A DNA stretch of 16,878 nucleotides, taken from Candidatus Zixiibacteriota bacterium. GTDB taxonomy: Bacteria > SM23-81 > DAOVCL01. Numbering within the stretch: position 1 is the first letter of the stretch; every line of letters begins with the position of its first letter. The notes beneath the pieces are model-generated. The model was given only the letters and a program-made list of their open reading frames with translations. It was not told where the DNA came from and made no database searches. Made by a program: the position numbers and the translations under genes. Shown in pieces: positions 6,416 to 13,327 of this stretch. The stretch is from assembly GCA_030670005.1 (NCBI GenBank), contig DAOVCL010000020.1, forward strand, positions 1 through 16,878, written 5' to 3'.

Positions 6416-9400
6416 TCAATAGTTCCACTTAAGGTTCAGGCTGAGCCGATATAGCCCCTTCCGGTCCCTGATCCCTTCCAGATAGAGGAGCCTGCTTAGC
6501 CTGTAATCTATCCCCACCTCTTGGCCACTTCCCATAGAGAGCCGTCTTGAGTATGAGTATTGGAGGTAGACCCGATTGGAGATATACTTACCCACAGTTA
6601 TCTCTACCTTGGCCAAGTCAAGCTCCTTCTCCCGCTTGGCCTTTATCTGCAGTGTCTCTACCTGCAAGCTCCTGGCAATTTCTTTCTCCAGCTCGTGTTC
6701 GAGATAGGAGGTGAAGAAATCCGTGGCCCGCGGAGCTATGGTCCTGCCCGCCCCTAAGGTGTCGATTCCTGTGGGAGTCTGATGAACGGCCAAGAGGGCC
6801 AGTATATCCTCTTGAGGATAGTGATGTGGGGATGAGTCAAAGGAGATTATCGGTTCCTTCAAGGTCCCCTTCACCATTAGAAGTATAGTCTCATCCCCTA
6901 CCTCGGTCTTTCCCTCAATCTCTATCCTTGGATTTAACTCAGGGGATTCCTCAAAACTTATCAACCCAGAGTTTATGTGGAAAGTGCTCCCATAAAGGAA
7001 ATATTCCCCTCTCCTCAGATCAAGGTCTCCCAGGATTTGAAGCTTATCCTCTACTGATGAAAGCCTCAGGTCTCCCCCCAACTCTATTGATGCTTGAGGG
7101 TTCTTAATCCAGAGGTTCTGGGGAAAGGAAAGCCCCAGATCCAGGCTGAGGGGTAACTTTCCTTTCTCCTGGGGCGAAGACCAGGAGAGGGGGAATTGAT
7201 AGACCAGCTTATGAACCAAAATCCTCCCCTGAAGCAGAGGAGGCCTCTGACCTACCAGTTGCAGGGAACCGTCAAAGATGGCCTCTGGCACATTACGAGC
7301 AAGCAGAATCGGAAACCTGCTGGCCTCTATCTTAAGGTCAAAGTCTGGAAGTCTAAGCTGTGAGAGGTCAATATCTCCTGATACTTTGAGGCATCCCATC
7401 TCCTCTTTTCTCTGGCCGGAGAGGGCACGCCAAAGTTGATGAAAGATATTCCCAACATCTCCCCTCTTCTTTCCAATAGATTGGACTTCCATCCGCTTGA
7501 TAGTCAAAATATTCCCCTTTAGGGCTAAATCAAGGTTAAAACCGGTAAACCTATTCTTGATTCCCTTTAGCTTAAGCTCCCCGGACTCTATGGTTAATCC
7601 ACCCCTTAACCTCGGTTTGCTTATGGGTCCCTCCACTTCCCCCCAGAGGAGAAAATCCCCTTTACACTTTTCGACGAAATCAGTCCAGAGGAGAGGAAGG
7701 GTAAATGAATCTCCCTTCCCCTCTATGGTGAAACTCAAACTTTTATCTAATATCCTCACCCCGGGAGGTTGAAAAGAGATATGAAGGGGAATGGCCGTCG
7801 AAAGCAGGTAGCTACTTTCTCCCATCTTGCACTCCAGCCCCTGAAGGGTCAGAATGCTATCTCTATAGCTTATCGGGGAGGAGAGGGATTCAAATCTAAG
7901 CTTTCCCCACCTTCCATCTCTTACCTCAAACCTACCGGAGAAAGATGACTGATCTGATTTCAGGAAGAGATCAAGATTGGCAGTAAGATAACCATCAATC
8001 TGAGGGGCAAAATCTCCTGAGATAGAACTAATCTTGAGATCATCAGCCCTCAGGGAGAGGTCTAACCCCTTCTCCCCTCTCCACATCCCACTACAGAGAA
8101 TGTTTCCCTCCTTTGTTTTAAGGTCAACCTCCCCAAACGACACCATATCCTTAAGGAAGATGATCTCAAATGGCCTCTGAGCCAAGAAATCGGTTCCCCT
8201 ATATTGGCCAGCGATCTCTTTCATCCGTAAAGTCCCTTTTCCCAGCTCCTTCTGGAAACTCCCTTGACCAACAAAACTGAGATCCTCCCCTTCGACCAAG
8301 AGGGAATCAAAATATACCGAGTTACCCTTAAACTCCAGACGGACAGATGATGTTTTCCACTTGAATCCCTTGACCTCTAAGGAATCCCCTTTGAGCCATG
8401 CCCTCCCTTGTCTCTGACTCAAGATCCTGTAGAGCTCAAATCCTCCAACTAACCTCTGCACAGAAAGAAATTTATTGCTCAGGCTGTCTATTGCTAAAGT
8501 TGCTTTTAAATTAGGGTTTTTAATATCTCCTTGAAGCTCAAAGTCAACTAAAGGCTTTCCCTCCCATCCTTGAAGGGGGTAAATCCTCTTCAAAAAGGAG
8601 AGGTCCGGAGCCATAATCTCTCCTGAGATATTTCCCTCACCCCTGAAGTTTATGTCTCCTTCCCAACAGGCAAATGTTTCCCGGAGATAGGTTTGAAACC
8701 CTGGGAAGAAGACAATGCTGTTTCTATCTACGAATATCCTCCCTTTGACAGAATCCGTTAGTATTCCTTGAACTATGGCATCCTTCAGATCAATTTGAAA
8801 GTCTAACCCCAAATCATCTAAGCAAAGACCTTTCCCCTCCATTTTGACCTTACCGCTTAGATTAGTAGTTAAAGGGGAATTTACTATCTCGTTCAAATTA
8901 AAGCCTGAAAGGTGAAGATCGGCAAAGTAGGTAAGGGGAGAGGTTGAGAAGTTAAGCCAACCGGATCCCTTCATCAGGGCTTTAAAGTAAATTCCCTCCG
9001 CTCGGCCGAGGTGTAGGACATTATCCTTCCACCGATATCTTGTGGTAAAGTTCTCCATCTGATTTCCCAGAAATGTTCCATCTATTACTGCATTTCCGTG
9101 GAAATCCCTTAACCTCCCTTCCACAGTGATAGAGGTCTTCACCATCCCAGAAAGGACACCACCAAGATCTGCTAATCTATCTATTTCGTTCAAATTTAAT
9201 TTATTGCCAGTAATATCTAAAGAGAATTCTGGATCCTTAAGCTTTGATACCAATCCACTGATTAAGAGGTTGGAACGAGAGGTAACCAGTGTTATCCCAG
9301 ATAATAGGAGGCTATCATTTTGAAGAGTGAATTTACCCCTCAGGGTCTTCAGATGAAAATCCCTCTCCAAAAGATCAAACGATAGATCTCCAATCTCCCC

Positions 9401-9931
9401 TTCTATCCCTTCTCCTCTCAAGGAGATGAAAGGCAGGTCCAGCTCAATTCCCTGGAAGGTAAGATTCCCCTTGGGCGCCTCAATTTTTAACCCTCCATTC
9501 TTGATAGAGACCCTCTGGAAGAGTATTGGTGGAAACGGGGGATTATTCTTTGCCGAGGGATGATGAGTAACCTCCTTTCCGGCCTTCAGTATTAGACTGG
9601 GTTCCTTGAGGAGGATCTCCCTTATCTCCTTTTTTCCCCGGAGAAGATCTGATAGGCTGTATCTGAGTTGAATCTCCTTAATCTGAAATAGCGAGGGAGG
9701 TGCACCAGCCCGATGAACTTCCCCTTTTACTCCTTCTATTTTAATTTCAGAAAGGAGGTTTCCCTTTATTTTCTCAACTTTTACTTTAAAAGGAAATCCC
9801 TCCCTTTTAATCCAGCTATTCATCCCATCCCTTAAAAGGGGGGTCTTTAGGAGGATGAGGTATAACCCAAGGAGGATCAGAACCCCGCCTCCGACTAAAA
9901 GGGCAAGGGTCTTTAAGAGACGCTTTATCAT
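6416..9931 (-). CDS. tamB: TamB-like translocation/assembly module protein (DUF490, AsmA-like bridge)
   Basis: 1171 residues. A single N-terminal membrane anchor (about 4-29, LALLVGGGVLILLGLYLILL) is followed by a very long repetitive beta-rich region with recurrent short motifs of the type 'G.l.l.g..l.i.gl', as in bridge-like lipid-transfer proteins. The C-terminal ~350 residues carry the TamB signature: ILGDLDLRRGEYFLYGSTF, ISFEESPELNPRIEIEG and KGTLKEPIISFDSSP, then the conserved end with GQEVGIDYRLSRLLYLEG. Length is near E. coli TamB (about 1260). It is first in the tamB-tamA-thiE operon, which reverses the tamA-tamB order of proteobacteria. The start is ATG with a weak SD (AAAG), about 50 nt below a promoter. 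Probable role: inner-membrane-anchored beta-groove carrying phospholipid or nascent outer-membrane proteins to the barrel partner. Confidence 0.9.
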   Translation of the reverse strand: MIKRLLKTLALLVGGGVLILLGLYLILLKTPLLRDGMNSWIKREGFPFKVKVEKIKGNLLSEIKIEGVKGEVHRAGAPPSLFQIKEIQLRYSLSDLLRGKKEIREILLKEPSLILKAGKEVTHHPSAKNNPPFPPILFQRVSIKNGGLKIEAPKGNLTFQGIELDLPFISLRGEGIEGEIGDLSFDLLERDFHLKTLRGKFTLQNDSLLLSGITLVTSRSNLLISGLVSKLKDPEFSLDITGNKLNLNEIDRLADLGGVLSGMVKTSITVEGRLRDFHGNAVIDGTFLGNQMENFTTRYRWKDNVLHLGRAEGIYFKALMKGSGWLNFSTSPLTYFADLHLSGFNLNEIVNSPLTTNLSGKVKMEGKGLCLDDLGLDFQIDLKDAIVQGILTDSVKGRIFVDRNSIVFFPGFQTYLRETFACWEGDINFRGEGNISGEIMAPDLSFLKRIYPLQGWEGKPLVDFELQGDIKNPNLKATLAIDSLSNKFLSVQRLVGGFELYRILSQRQGRAWLKGDSLEVKGFKWKTSSVRLEFKGNSVYFDSLLVEGEDLSFVGQGSFQKELGKGTLRMKEIAGQYRGTDFLAQRPFEIIFLKDMVSFGEVDLKTKEGNILCSGMWRGEKGLDLSLRADDLKISSISGDFAPQIDGYLTANLDLFLKSDQSSFSGRFEVRDGRWGKLRFESLSSPISYRDSILTLQGLECKMGESSYLLSTAIPLHISFQPPGVRILDKSLSFTIEGKGDSFTLPLLWTDFVEKCKGDFLLWGEVEGPISKPRLRGGLTIESGELKLKGIKNRFTGFNLDLALKGNILTIKRMEVQSIGKKRGDVGNIFHQLWRALSGQRKEEMGCLKVSGDIDLSQLRLPDFDLKIEASRFPILLARNVPEAIFDGSLQLVGQRPPLLQGRILVHKLVYQFPLSWSSPQEKGKLPLSLDLGLSFPQNLWIKNPQASIELGGDLRLSSVEDKLQILGDLDLRRGEYFLYGSTFHINSGLISFEESPELNPRIEIEGKTEVGDETILLMVKGTLKEPIISFDSSPHHYPQEDILALLAVHQTPTGIDTLGAGRTIAPRATDFFTSYLEHELEKEIARSLQVETLQIKAKREKELDLAKVEITVGKYISNRVYLQYSYSRRLSMGSGQEVGIDYRLSRLLYLEGIRDRKGLYRLSLNLKWNY

Positions 9932-9990
9932 CTTTAACTATGCTTTCCTATTCTGAATTCTATTACAAACCGTTCAAAGAGATTAATTTA

Positions 9991-10018
9991 AAAATACCAT
10001 CATAAAAGGCCCTGTCAA
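9991..10018 (-). promoter_or_regulatory. Sigma70-like promoter for tamB-tamA-thiE
   Basis: On the minus strand a perfect TTGACA (10018-10013) is followed after 16 nt by TATTTT (9996-9991, 4 of 6), giving a predicted transcript start near 9984 and a leader of about 53 nt. A fragment of the dispersed GGAGCTAAGTT module lies just upstream (10023-10037). Confidence 0.5.
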
Positions 10019-10022
10019 GGGG

Positions 10023-10037
10023 AAACTTAGCTCCTGC
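10023..10037 (-). repeat. Fragment of the terminal module of the composite repeat
   Basis: Minus-strand GCAGGAGCTAAGTTT matches the end of the elements at 15402-15428 (GCAAGGGAGCTAAGTTC) and 2463-2487. It lies 5 nt above the -35 box of the tamB promoter and points the same way relative to its downstream gene as the other copies. Confidence 0.45.
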
Positions 10038-10057
10038 TTAGCCCGGATAATTCATAT

Positions 10058-10084
10058 GCCACAAAGACACTAAGTCACAAAGTG
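10058..10084 (+). repeat. Degenerate CACAAAG-type short repeat
   Basis: The segment carries 'CACAAAGACACTAAGTCACAAAG', two CACAAAG words around a CACTAAGT word (quoted here only as its word pattern: CACAAAG - ACACTAAGT - CACAAAG). Such decayed A-rich words are common in dispersed repeats of uncultured bacteria. Related words occur at 15552-15562. It lies in the otherwise gene-free stretch 10019-10177. Confidence 0.3.
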
Positions 10085-10177
10085 TTGATAAAATTTAGAA
10101 TAAAACAGAAGTTCATAGAGTAATCCAACGCAGCAAAGCCGCAACCAAATAAGGGCCACAGATTTCACTGAATCTCT

Positions 10178-10219
10178 GGAACACGAATGACACGAATAAA
10201 CGAATCTACACGAATAAGA
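10178..10219 (+). repeat. CACGAAT dispersed repeat, copy 1
   Basis: Contains four CACGAAT/ACGAAT words (GGAACACGAATGACACGAAT, then AAACGAATC and ACACGAATA). Copy 2 at 12826-12864 differs at only two positions over 39 nt. Unlike copy 2 it has no inverted partner downstream. Confidence 0.7.
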
Positions 10220-10227
10220 ATCACCGA

Positions 10228-10253
10228 GGTGGCAGAACCCCGATTCTGCCACC
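10228..10253. repeat. 10-bp perfect hairpin
   Basis: GGTGGCAGAA and TTCTGCCACC flank a 6-nt spacer CCCCGA. No T-tract follows, so terminator function is not supported. Confidence 0.65.
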
Positions 10254-10579
10254 CTTAGTTCTTTTGCCAACCAACAATCATAATAAATCTGCCAGGGCAA
10301 ATCAAGCTCAATCATAGCCACTGGCGTAACAAAAATTGGCACCTCTAAAAAGTCCTTGACAGGAAGGATATGACTTGTTATTACGAGAGTAAGATCTGGA
10401 ATAAGGGTTAATCCCGTTTGACCTGCGGGAAAGTGTAGCAGAAGGGATTTTAAGGCACAAAGCCCGGGGTCTGAAGTTCTGTTTTCATTGATGTTTAGTA
10501 GATCAGGATAGCCGGGTTGCCGAAGGACTAATTTAAGGTGGGTCGGCTTTTCTTTTTGGACTTTTAATGCCGCCAGTAG

Positions 10580-10957
10580 GGACTCCGATTTATCGGAGTC
10601 CAAAGGAAGCGAACAGACATAAATGTCTGTCCCTACGAATTCCAAAATGAGGGTTCTCAAAAATGGCTTGATATTTCTAAGAAATACGGTTATCTTTGAT
10701 ATCGGTATGCCCAAAAGGAAGTTCGCACGGTTGAATTATGTGGCTCCATATGTGCTGGTAGGGCTCTTGCTCTGACGGGGGAAAAACCGTAGCGCTCCAT
10801 TTTATATGGAGCGACTCTTTCCGCCCGATATGAAATCGGGCGCTACAACTCTCTGGAATTCTACCGCACTTTAGTGCAGGGTTGAGGGCCTTTTAGGCCC
10901 TTGGGTTTGAGTCCAGTGAACGGGCTAAGGCCCTATCAACCCTCGGCTAAAGCCGGG
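10580..10957. repeat. Cluster of stem-variable, loop-constant hairpins
   Basis: Successive perfect or near-perfect hairpins: 10580-10601 (stem GGACTCCGAT, loop TT), 10613-10630 (ACAGACAT, AA), 10793-10813 (CGCTCCAT, TTTAT), 10822-10842 (CGCCCGAT, ATGAA), 10866-10877 (GCACT, TT), 10885-10901 (AGGGCCT, TTT), 10922-10933 (GGGC, TAAG) and 10942-10957 (about 7 bp with a wobble, AA). GTAGCGC at 10789-10795 also pairs with GCGCTAC at 10840-10846, enclosing two of them. Stems are unrelated in sequence, yet most close with T-A around two to five mainly A/T bases. No gene is supported between 10715 and 11123. Confidence 0.8.
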
Positions 10958-10988
10958 TAGAAGAGTATATTATAGGAGGTATCTTCCA

Positions 10989-11026
10989 ATGCCGATGATC
11001 GAGGTCAGGAGACCTCTCCCACAAGG
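10989..11026 (+). repeat. GATCGAGGTCAGGAGACCTC dispersed repeat, copy 1
   Basis: ATGCCGATGATCGAGG then TCAGGAGACCTCTCCCACAA. It has a 6-bp hairpin GAGGTC/GACCTC. Another full copy is at 15474-15511 and a truncated one at 13001-13021. It is preceded by AGGAGG (10975-10980), so the repeat's own ATG looks like a translation start, in frame with the gene below. Confidence 0.75.
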
Positions 11027-11123
11027 ATTTAACAAGAATATAAAGAAGGGAGGTGATGCAAACAGAGGCTTTGCAGTTGACAGTTCGCTGAAACCAATAA
11101 ATGTCAAAAATGGAGGTGGTGAA

Positions 11124-12809
11124 ATGAAAGCACGGATGTTTTTCTGTTTTGTAGCCCTGGTTTTGGTGGGCGTTGTTGCTCTACCAGCCTTTAGCCAGAC
11201 CCCGTTTGTCAAAACCCTGGGGGGAACCAGCCACGATTATGGGTGGTCTGTGGTAGAGGTGTCTGAGGGGGTGCTTGTTGTCACAGGAGGGACTAGGAGT
11301 TACGGCGCAGGCCATAATGATTTCATCCTGGCCAAGTTAGATGGCTCAGGGAAACTACTCTTGACAAGAACCCTGGGGGGAACTGGCTTTGATGAGGGGT
11401 ACTCTGTGGTAGAGGTTTCTGATGGGGGGCTTGTGGTCACAGGACGGACTGAGAGTTACGGCGCAGGGTCTGGTGATCTCCTGTTGGCCAAGTTTGATGG
11501 CTCAGGGAATCTTCTCTGGACAAGAACCCTCGGGGGGGCCAGCGAGGATTATGGGTGGTCTGTGGTAGAGGTTTCTGATGGGGGGCTTGTGGTCACAGGA
11601 TTGACTGCGGGTTACGGCGCAGGTTCTTGGGATCTCCTCCTGGCTAAGTTCGATGGCTCGGGGAATACCTGTATGGGAGAGTTCATCACCCCAGATACCA
11701 CCTCTTTTGATCCAACCATTACCAGCCCTGATCCAACGATCACCTCTCCTGAACCGGATACAGCAAGCTGGAATCCCACGGTTACCTCGCATACTCCGCC
11801 CATAACCTTGGTATGTGAAGTTGCACCAAGGATTAGCTCGATTACTGATGTGGGAAACGACCAAGGCAAACAGGTCCGAATCAAATGGCATCGTTGTTAT
11901 TGGGACACTCTGGGATCTCCTTATACCATCACCGAATACAGCATTTGGAGAAGGATAGACCTGTATAAAACTTCCCGTTCAGATGCTGAGATTTTGCCCA
12001 CCGAAGGAGGTTCCCCTTATGAGAGGATGACATATCCTCCAGGGGAATGGGACTTCATAAAGACCGTTCCTGCAAGGGGTGAATTGACCTATAGCACAAT
12101 CTGCCCCACTTTAGCAGATTCCACAATCGCGGATGGGATGTATTGGTCTGTCTTCTTCGTTTCAGCAATGACCGCTGATCCTCTGGTCTACTTCGACTCC
12201 GATCCCGACAGTGGTTATTCAGTGGACAACCTACCTCCTGCCCCACCAAAGGATCTTATAGTCGCATCATCTGGTGATCCTGTAGTCAACCTCTTCTGGA
12301 AGCCGAATTCAGAGAGAGACTTGTGGTACTATGCTGTCTATCGGGACACGGTTAGTGAGTTTGAACCTGATTCCTCAAACTTATTGGGCAACACCGCAGA
12401 TACCACCTACAACGACACCGTTGAAAATGATAGGACCTATTATTATAAAGTCACCGCTTTTGATGTCTCTGGCAATGAGAGTGACCCTTCTAACGAAGGC
12501 GTCTACGTGGGCGTCAATGAAGCAGAGTCTTCTATTCTTATACCTAAAGCCTTCACATTATCACAGAACTACCCCAACCCCTTCAATCCTCAAACAACGA
12601 TCAGATATGCTCTTCCTGAAGATGCTCAGGTGAGTCTGGTTGTCTACAATGTCACTGGTCAGAAGATCAAAACCTTGGTCGATGAGGAACAAGAAGCAGG
12701 CTATCACGAATGTGTTTGGGATGGAAAAGACGTAGCCAGCGGGATTTACTTTTACAGGCTTGACGCTGGGGGTTTTGTGGAAACGAGGAAGATGATTTTG
12801 CTCAAATAG
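11124..12809 (+). CDS. Secreted repeat protein with FN3-like domains and FlgD/Por-type C-terminal tail
   Basis: 561 residues from the ATG at 11124, preceded by GGAGGTG; an in-frame ATG at 10989 lies in a dispersed repeat and would bury the signal peptide (1-24, MFFCFVALVLVGVVALPAFS). Residues 30-181 are three 52-residue units (pattern RTLGG..DYGWSVVEVSDGG.VVTG.T..YGAG..D.LLAKFDGSGN), probably beta-propeller blades. A Pro/Thr/Ser linker (about 186-226, repeats of SPDPTIT) lies between cysteines. FN3-like domains follow, the clearest at about 371-467 (PPAPPKDLIVA ... YYYKVTAFDVSGNESDPSN). The tail (about 475-561) has LSQNYPNPFNPQTTIRYALP, VYNVTGQKIKTL and GIYFYRLDAGGF, typical of FlgD-like/type IX secretion sorting domains. 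The role is likely cell-surface or extracellular; no enzyme motif is visible. Monocistronic, with repeats on both sides. Confidence 0.85.
   Translation: MKARMFFCFVALVLVGVVALPAFSQTPFVKTLGGTSHDYGWSVVEVSEGVLVVTGGTRSYGAGHNDFILAKLDGSGKLLLTRTLGGTGFDEGYSVVEVSDGGLVVTGRTESYGAGSGDLLLAKFDGSGNLLWTRTLGGASEDYGWSVVEVSDGGLVVTGLTAGYGAGSWDLLLAKFDGSGNTCMGEFITPDTTSFDPTITSPDPTITSPEPDTASWNPTVTSHTPPITLVCEVAPRISSITDVGNDQGKQVRIKWHRCYWDTLGSPYTITEYSIWRRIDLYKTSRSDAEILPTEGGSPYERMTYPPGEWDFIKTVPARGELTYSTICPTLADSTIADGMYWSVFFVSAMTADPLVYFDSDPDSGYSVDNLPPAPPKDLIVASSGDPVVNLFWKPNSERDLWYYAVYRDTVSEFEPDSSNLLGNTADTTYNDTVENDRTYYYKVTAFDVSGNESDPSNEGVYVGVNEAESSILIPKAFTLSQNYPNPFNPQTTIRYALPEDAQVSLVVYNVTGQKIKTLVDEEQEAGYHECVWDGKDVASGIYFYRLDAGGFVETRKMILLK
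11211..11666 (+). repeat. Three tandem 156-nt coding repeats
   Basis: Units begin at 11211, 11367 and 11523, each exactly 52 codons, the third ending with GGGAAT at 11661-11666. Units 2 and 3 are the most alike, sharing long identical runs around GGTAGAGGTTTCTGATGGGG. Such identity suggests recent duplication or homogenisation. Confidence 0.9.
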
Positions 12810-12818
12810 TTGGAGTAG

Positions 12819-12922
12819 AAGCTTTGGAACACGAATAACACGAATAAACGAATCCACACGAATAGATAAGAAAGTTAAGGACTTGTGCTATTTGTATATT
12901 TGTGGAATTCGTGTTCAAGCTT
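12819..12922. repeat. 104-bp element with inverted ends, possible terminator (CACGAAT repeat, copy 2)
   Basis: AAGCTT (12819-12824) plus GAACACGAAT (12827-12836) is matched in inverse by ATTCGTGTTC (12907-12916) plus AAGCTT (12917-12922). The left arm continues into the CACGAAT repeat shared with 10178-10219. The right arm is followed by TTATTTTTT (to 12930). The arms plus T-tract could end transcription of the preceding gene, though the loop of about 70 nt is very long. It could also be a MITE-like element; no obvious target duplication was found. Confidence 0.6.
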
Positions 12923-13000
12923 TATTTTTTGGGGTTGGCATTGGGAGGGGTCCTACCTCTAATTACCAATTTGGCGTTTCTGAATTTCTCAGGTATTTCC

Positions 13001-13021
13001 GATGTCGATGATCGAGGTCAG
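13001..13021 (+). repeat. Truncated copy of the GATCGAGGTCAG repeat
   Basis: GATGTCGATGATCGAGGTCA matches the first half of the copies at 10989 and 15474 with one change, then diverges before the second hairpin arm. Confidence 0.6.
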
Positions 13022-13040
13022 TGCAACTGTCTTGCCTACC

Positions 13041-13104
13041 AACCTCCCACAGATTTTGAATCTGCGGGAGGTTTATCATTCTGGACAGGCCTAAAGGCCT
13101 GTCC
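13041..13104. repeat. Two more loop-constant hairpins
   Basis: 13041-13073: AACCTCCC + CAGAT pairs with ATCTG + GGGAGGTT (13 bp with one A/C mismatch, loop TTTGA). 13083-13104: GGACAGGCCT/AGGCCTGTCC, loop AA. The sequence after the second (CTACAATTC) resembles the sequence after the hairpin at 10613-10630 (CCTACGAATTC), linking the two clusters. Confidence 0.75.
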
Positions 13105-13180
13105 CTACAATTCATGATGACTTCCTCTAATGTAGGATACCTTTCCCACAATAGGAGGAGGGAAACGGGCTAAATTGGTC

Positions 13181-13220
13181 CAGGATTTTTTTATATCCAG
13201 ACCATCCTGTCTATCCTGTC
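13181..13220. repeat. Degenerate ATCCTGTC short repeat
   Basis: CAGGATTTTTTTATATCC forms a small GGAT/ATCC hairpin around an A/T run. It is followed by CATCCTGTCTATCCTGTC, two near-identical 9-mers. The rest of 13105-13291 shows nothing recognisable. Confidence 0.4.
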
Positions 13221-13291
13221 AAAAAATTGTAATTCCGAAATGTCAAGTTGAGTAGCTCTGTGGGGCTCAGTCAATAGGGGTAATCTTTCCC

Positions 13292-13320
13292 TTGACAAAT
13301 GGGCTATTTTGCTTTAGTTT
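13292..13320 (+). promoter_or_regulatory. Possible uvrC promoter
   Basis: A perfect TTGACA (13292-13297) is followed after 17 nt by TAGTTT (13315-13320), a poor -10 (3 of 6). The predicted transcript start falls at about 13327-13328, on the uvrC ATG, which would make a leaderless mRNA. The same TTGACA would read as an upstream in-frame TTG start. Confidence 0.35.
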
Positions 13321-13327
13321 TTATGGG

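Larger units (their letters stand above)
10070..10714 (-). pseudogene. Doubtful ORF, possible gene remnant (core about 10260-10560)
   Basis: An open frame of 214 codons, but both ends are made of repeat DNA. Its start region crosses the hairpins at 10580-10630, and its end crosses the hairpin at 10228-10253 and the repeat at 10178-10219. Only the middle (about 10260-10560) lacks recognised repeats and reads like protein (for example DLTLVITSHILPVKDFLEV and VPIFVTPVAMIELDLPWQ). No SD precedes the start and I recognise no family. It could be a small broken gene stranded among repeats, or chance. On the plus strand a 22-codon reading (10707-10775, MPKRKFARLNYVAPYVL...) is no more convincing. Confidence 0.2.

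Noticed and set aside
7497..7772. Plus-strand open frames inside tamB, tamA and the MBL gene.
   Set aside because: They are antisense shadows of genes with clear family motifs, and have no SD or domain of their own.
10580..10957. CRISPR array.
   Set aside because: The hairpins are not direct repeats of fixed length, spacers are irregular, and no cas gene is present in the window.
12902..13117. 71-codon plus-strand frame after the CACGAAT element.
   Set aside because: It crosses a truncated repeat and two hairpins, has no SD, and encodes no recognisable domain.
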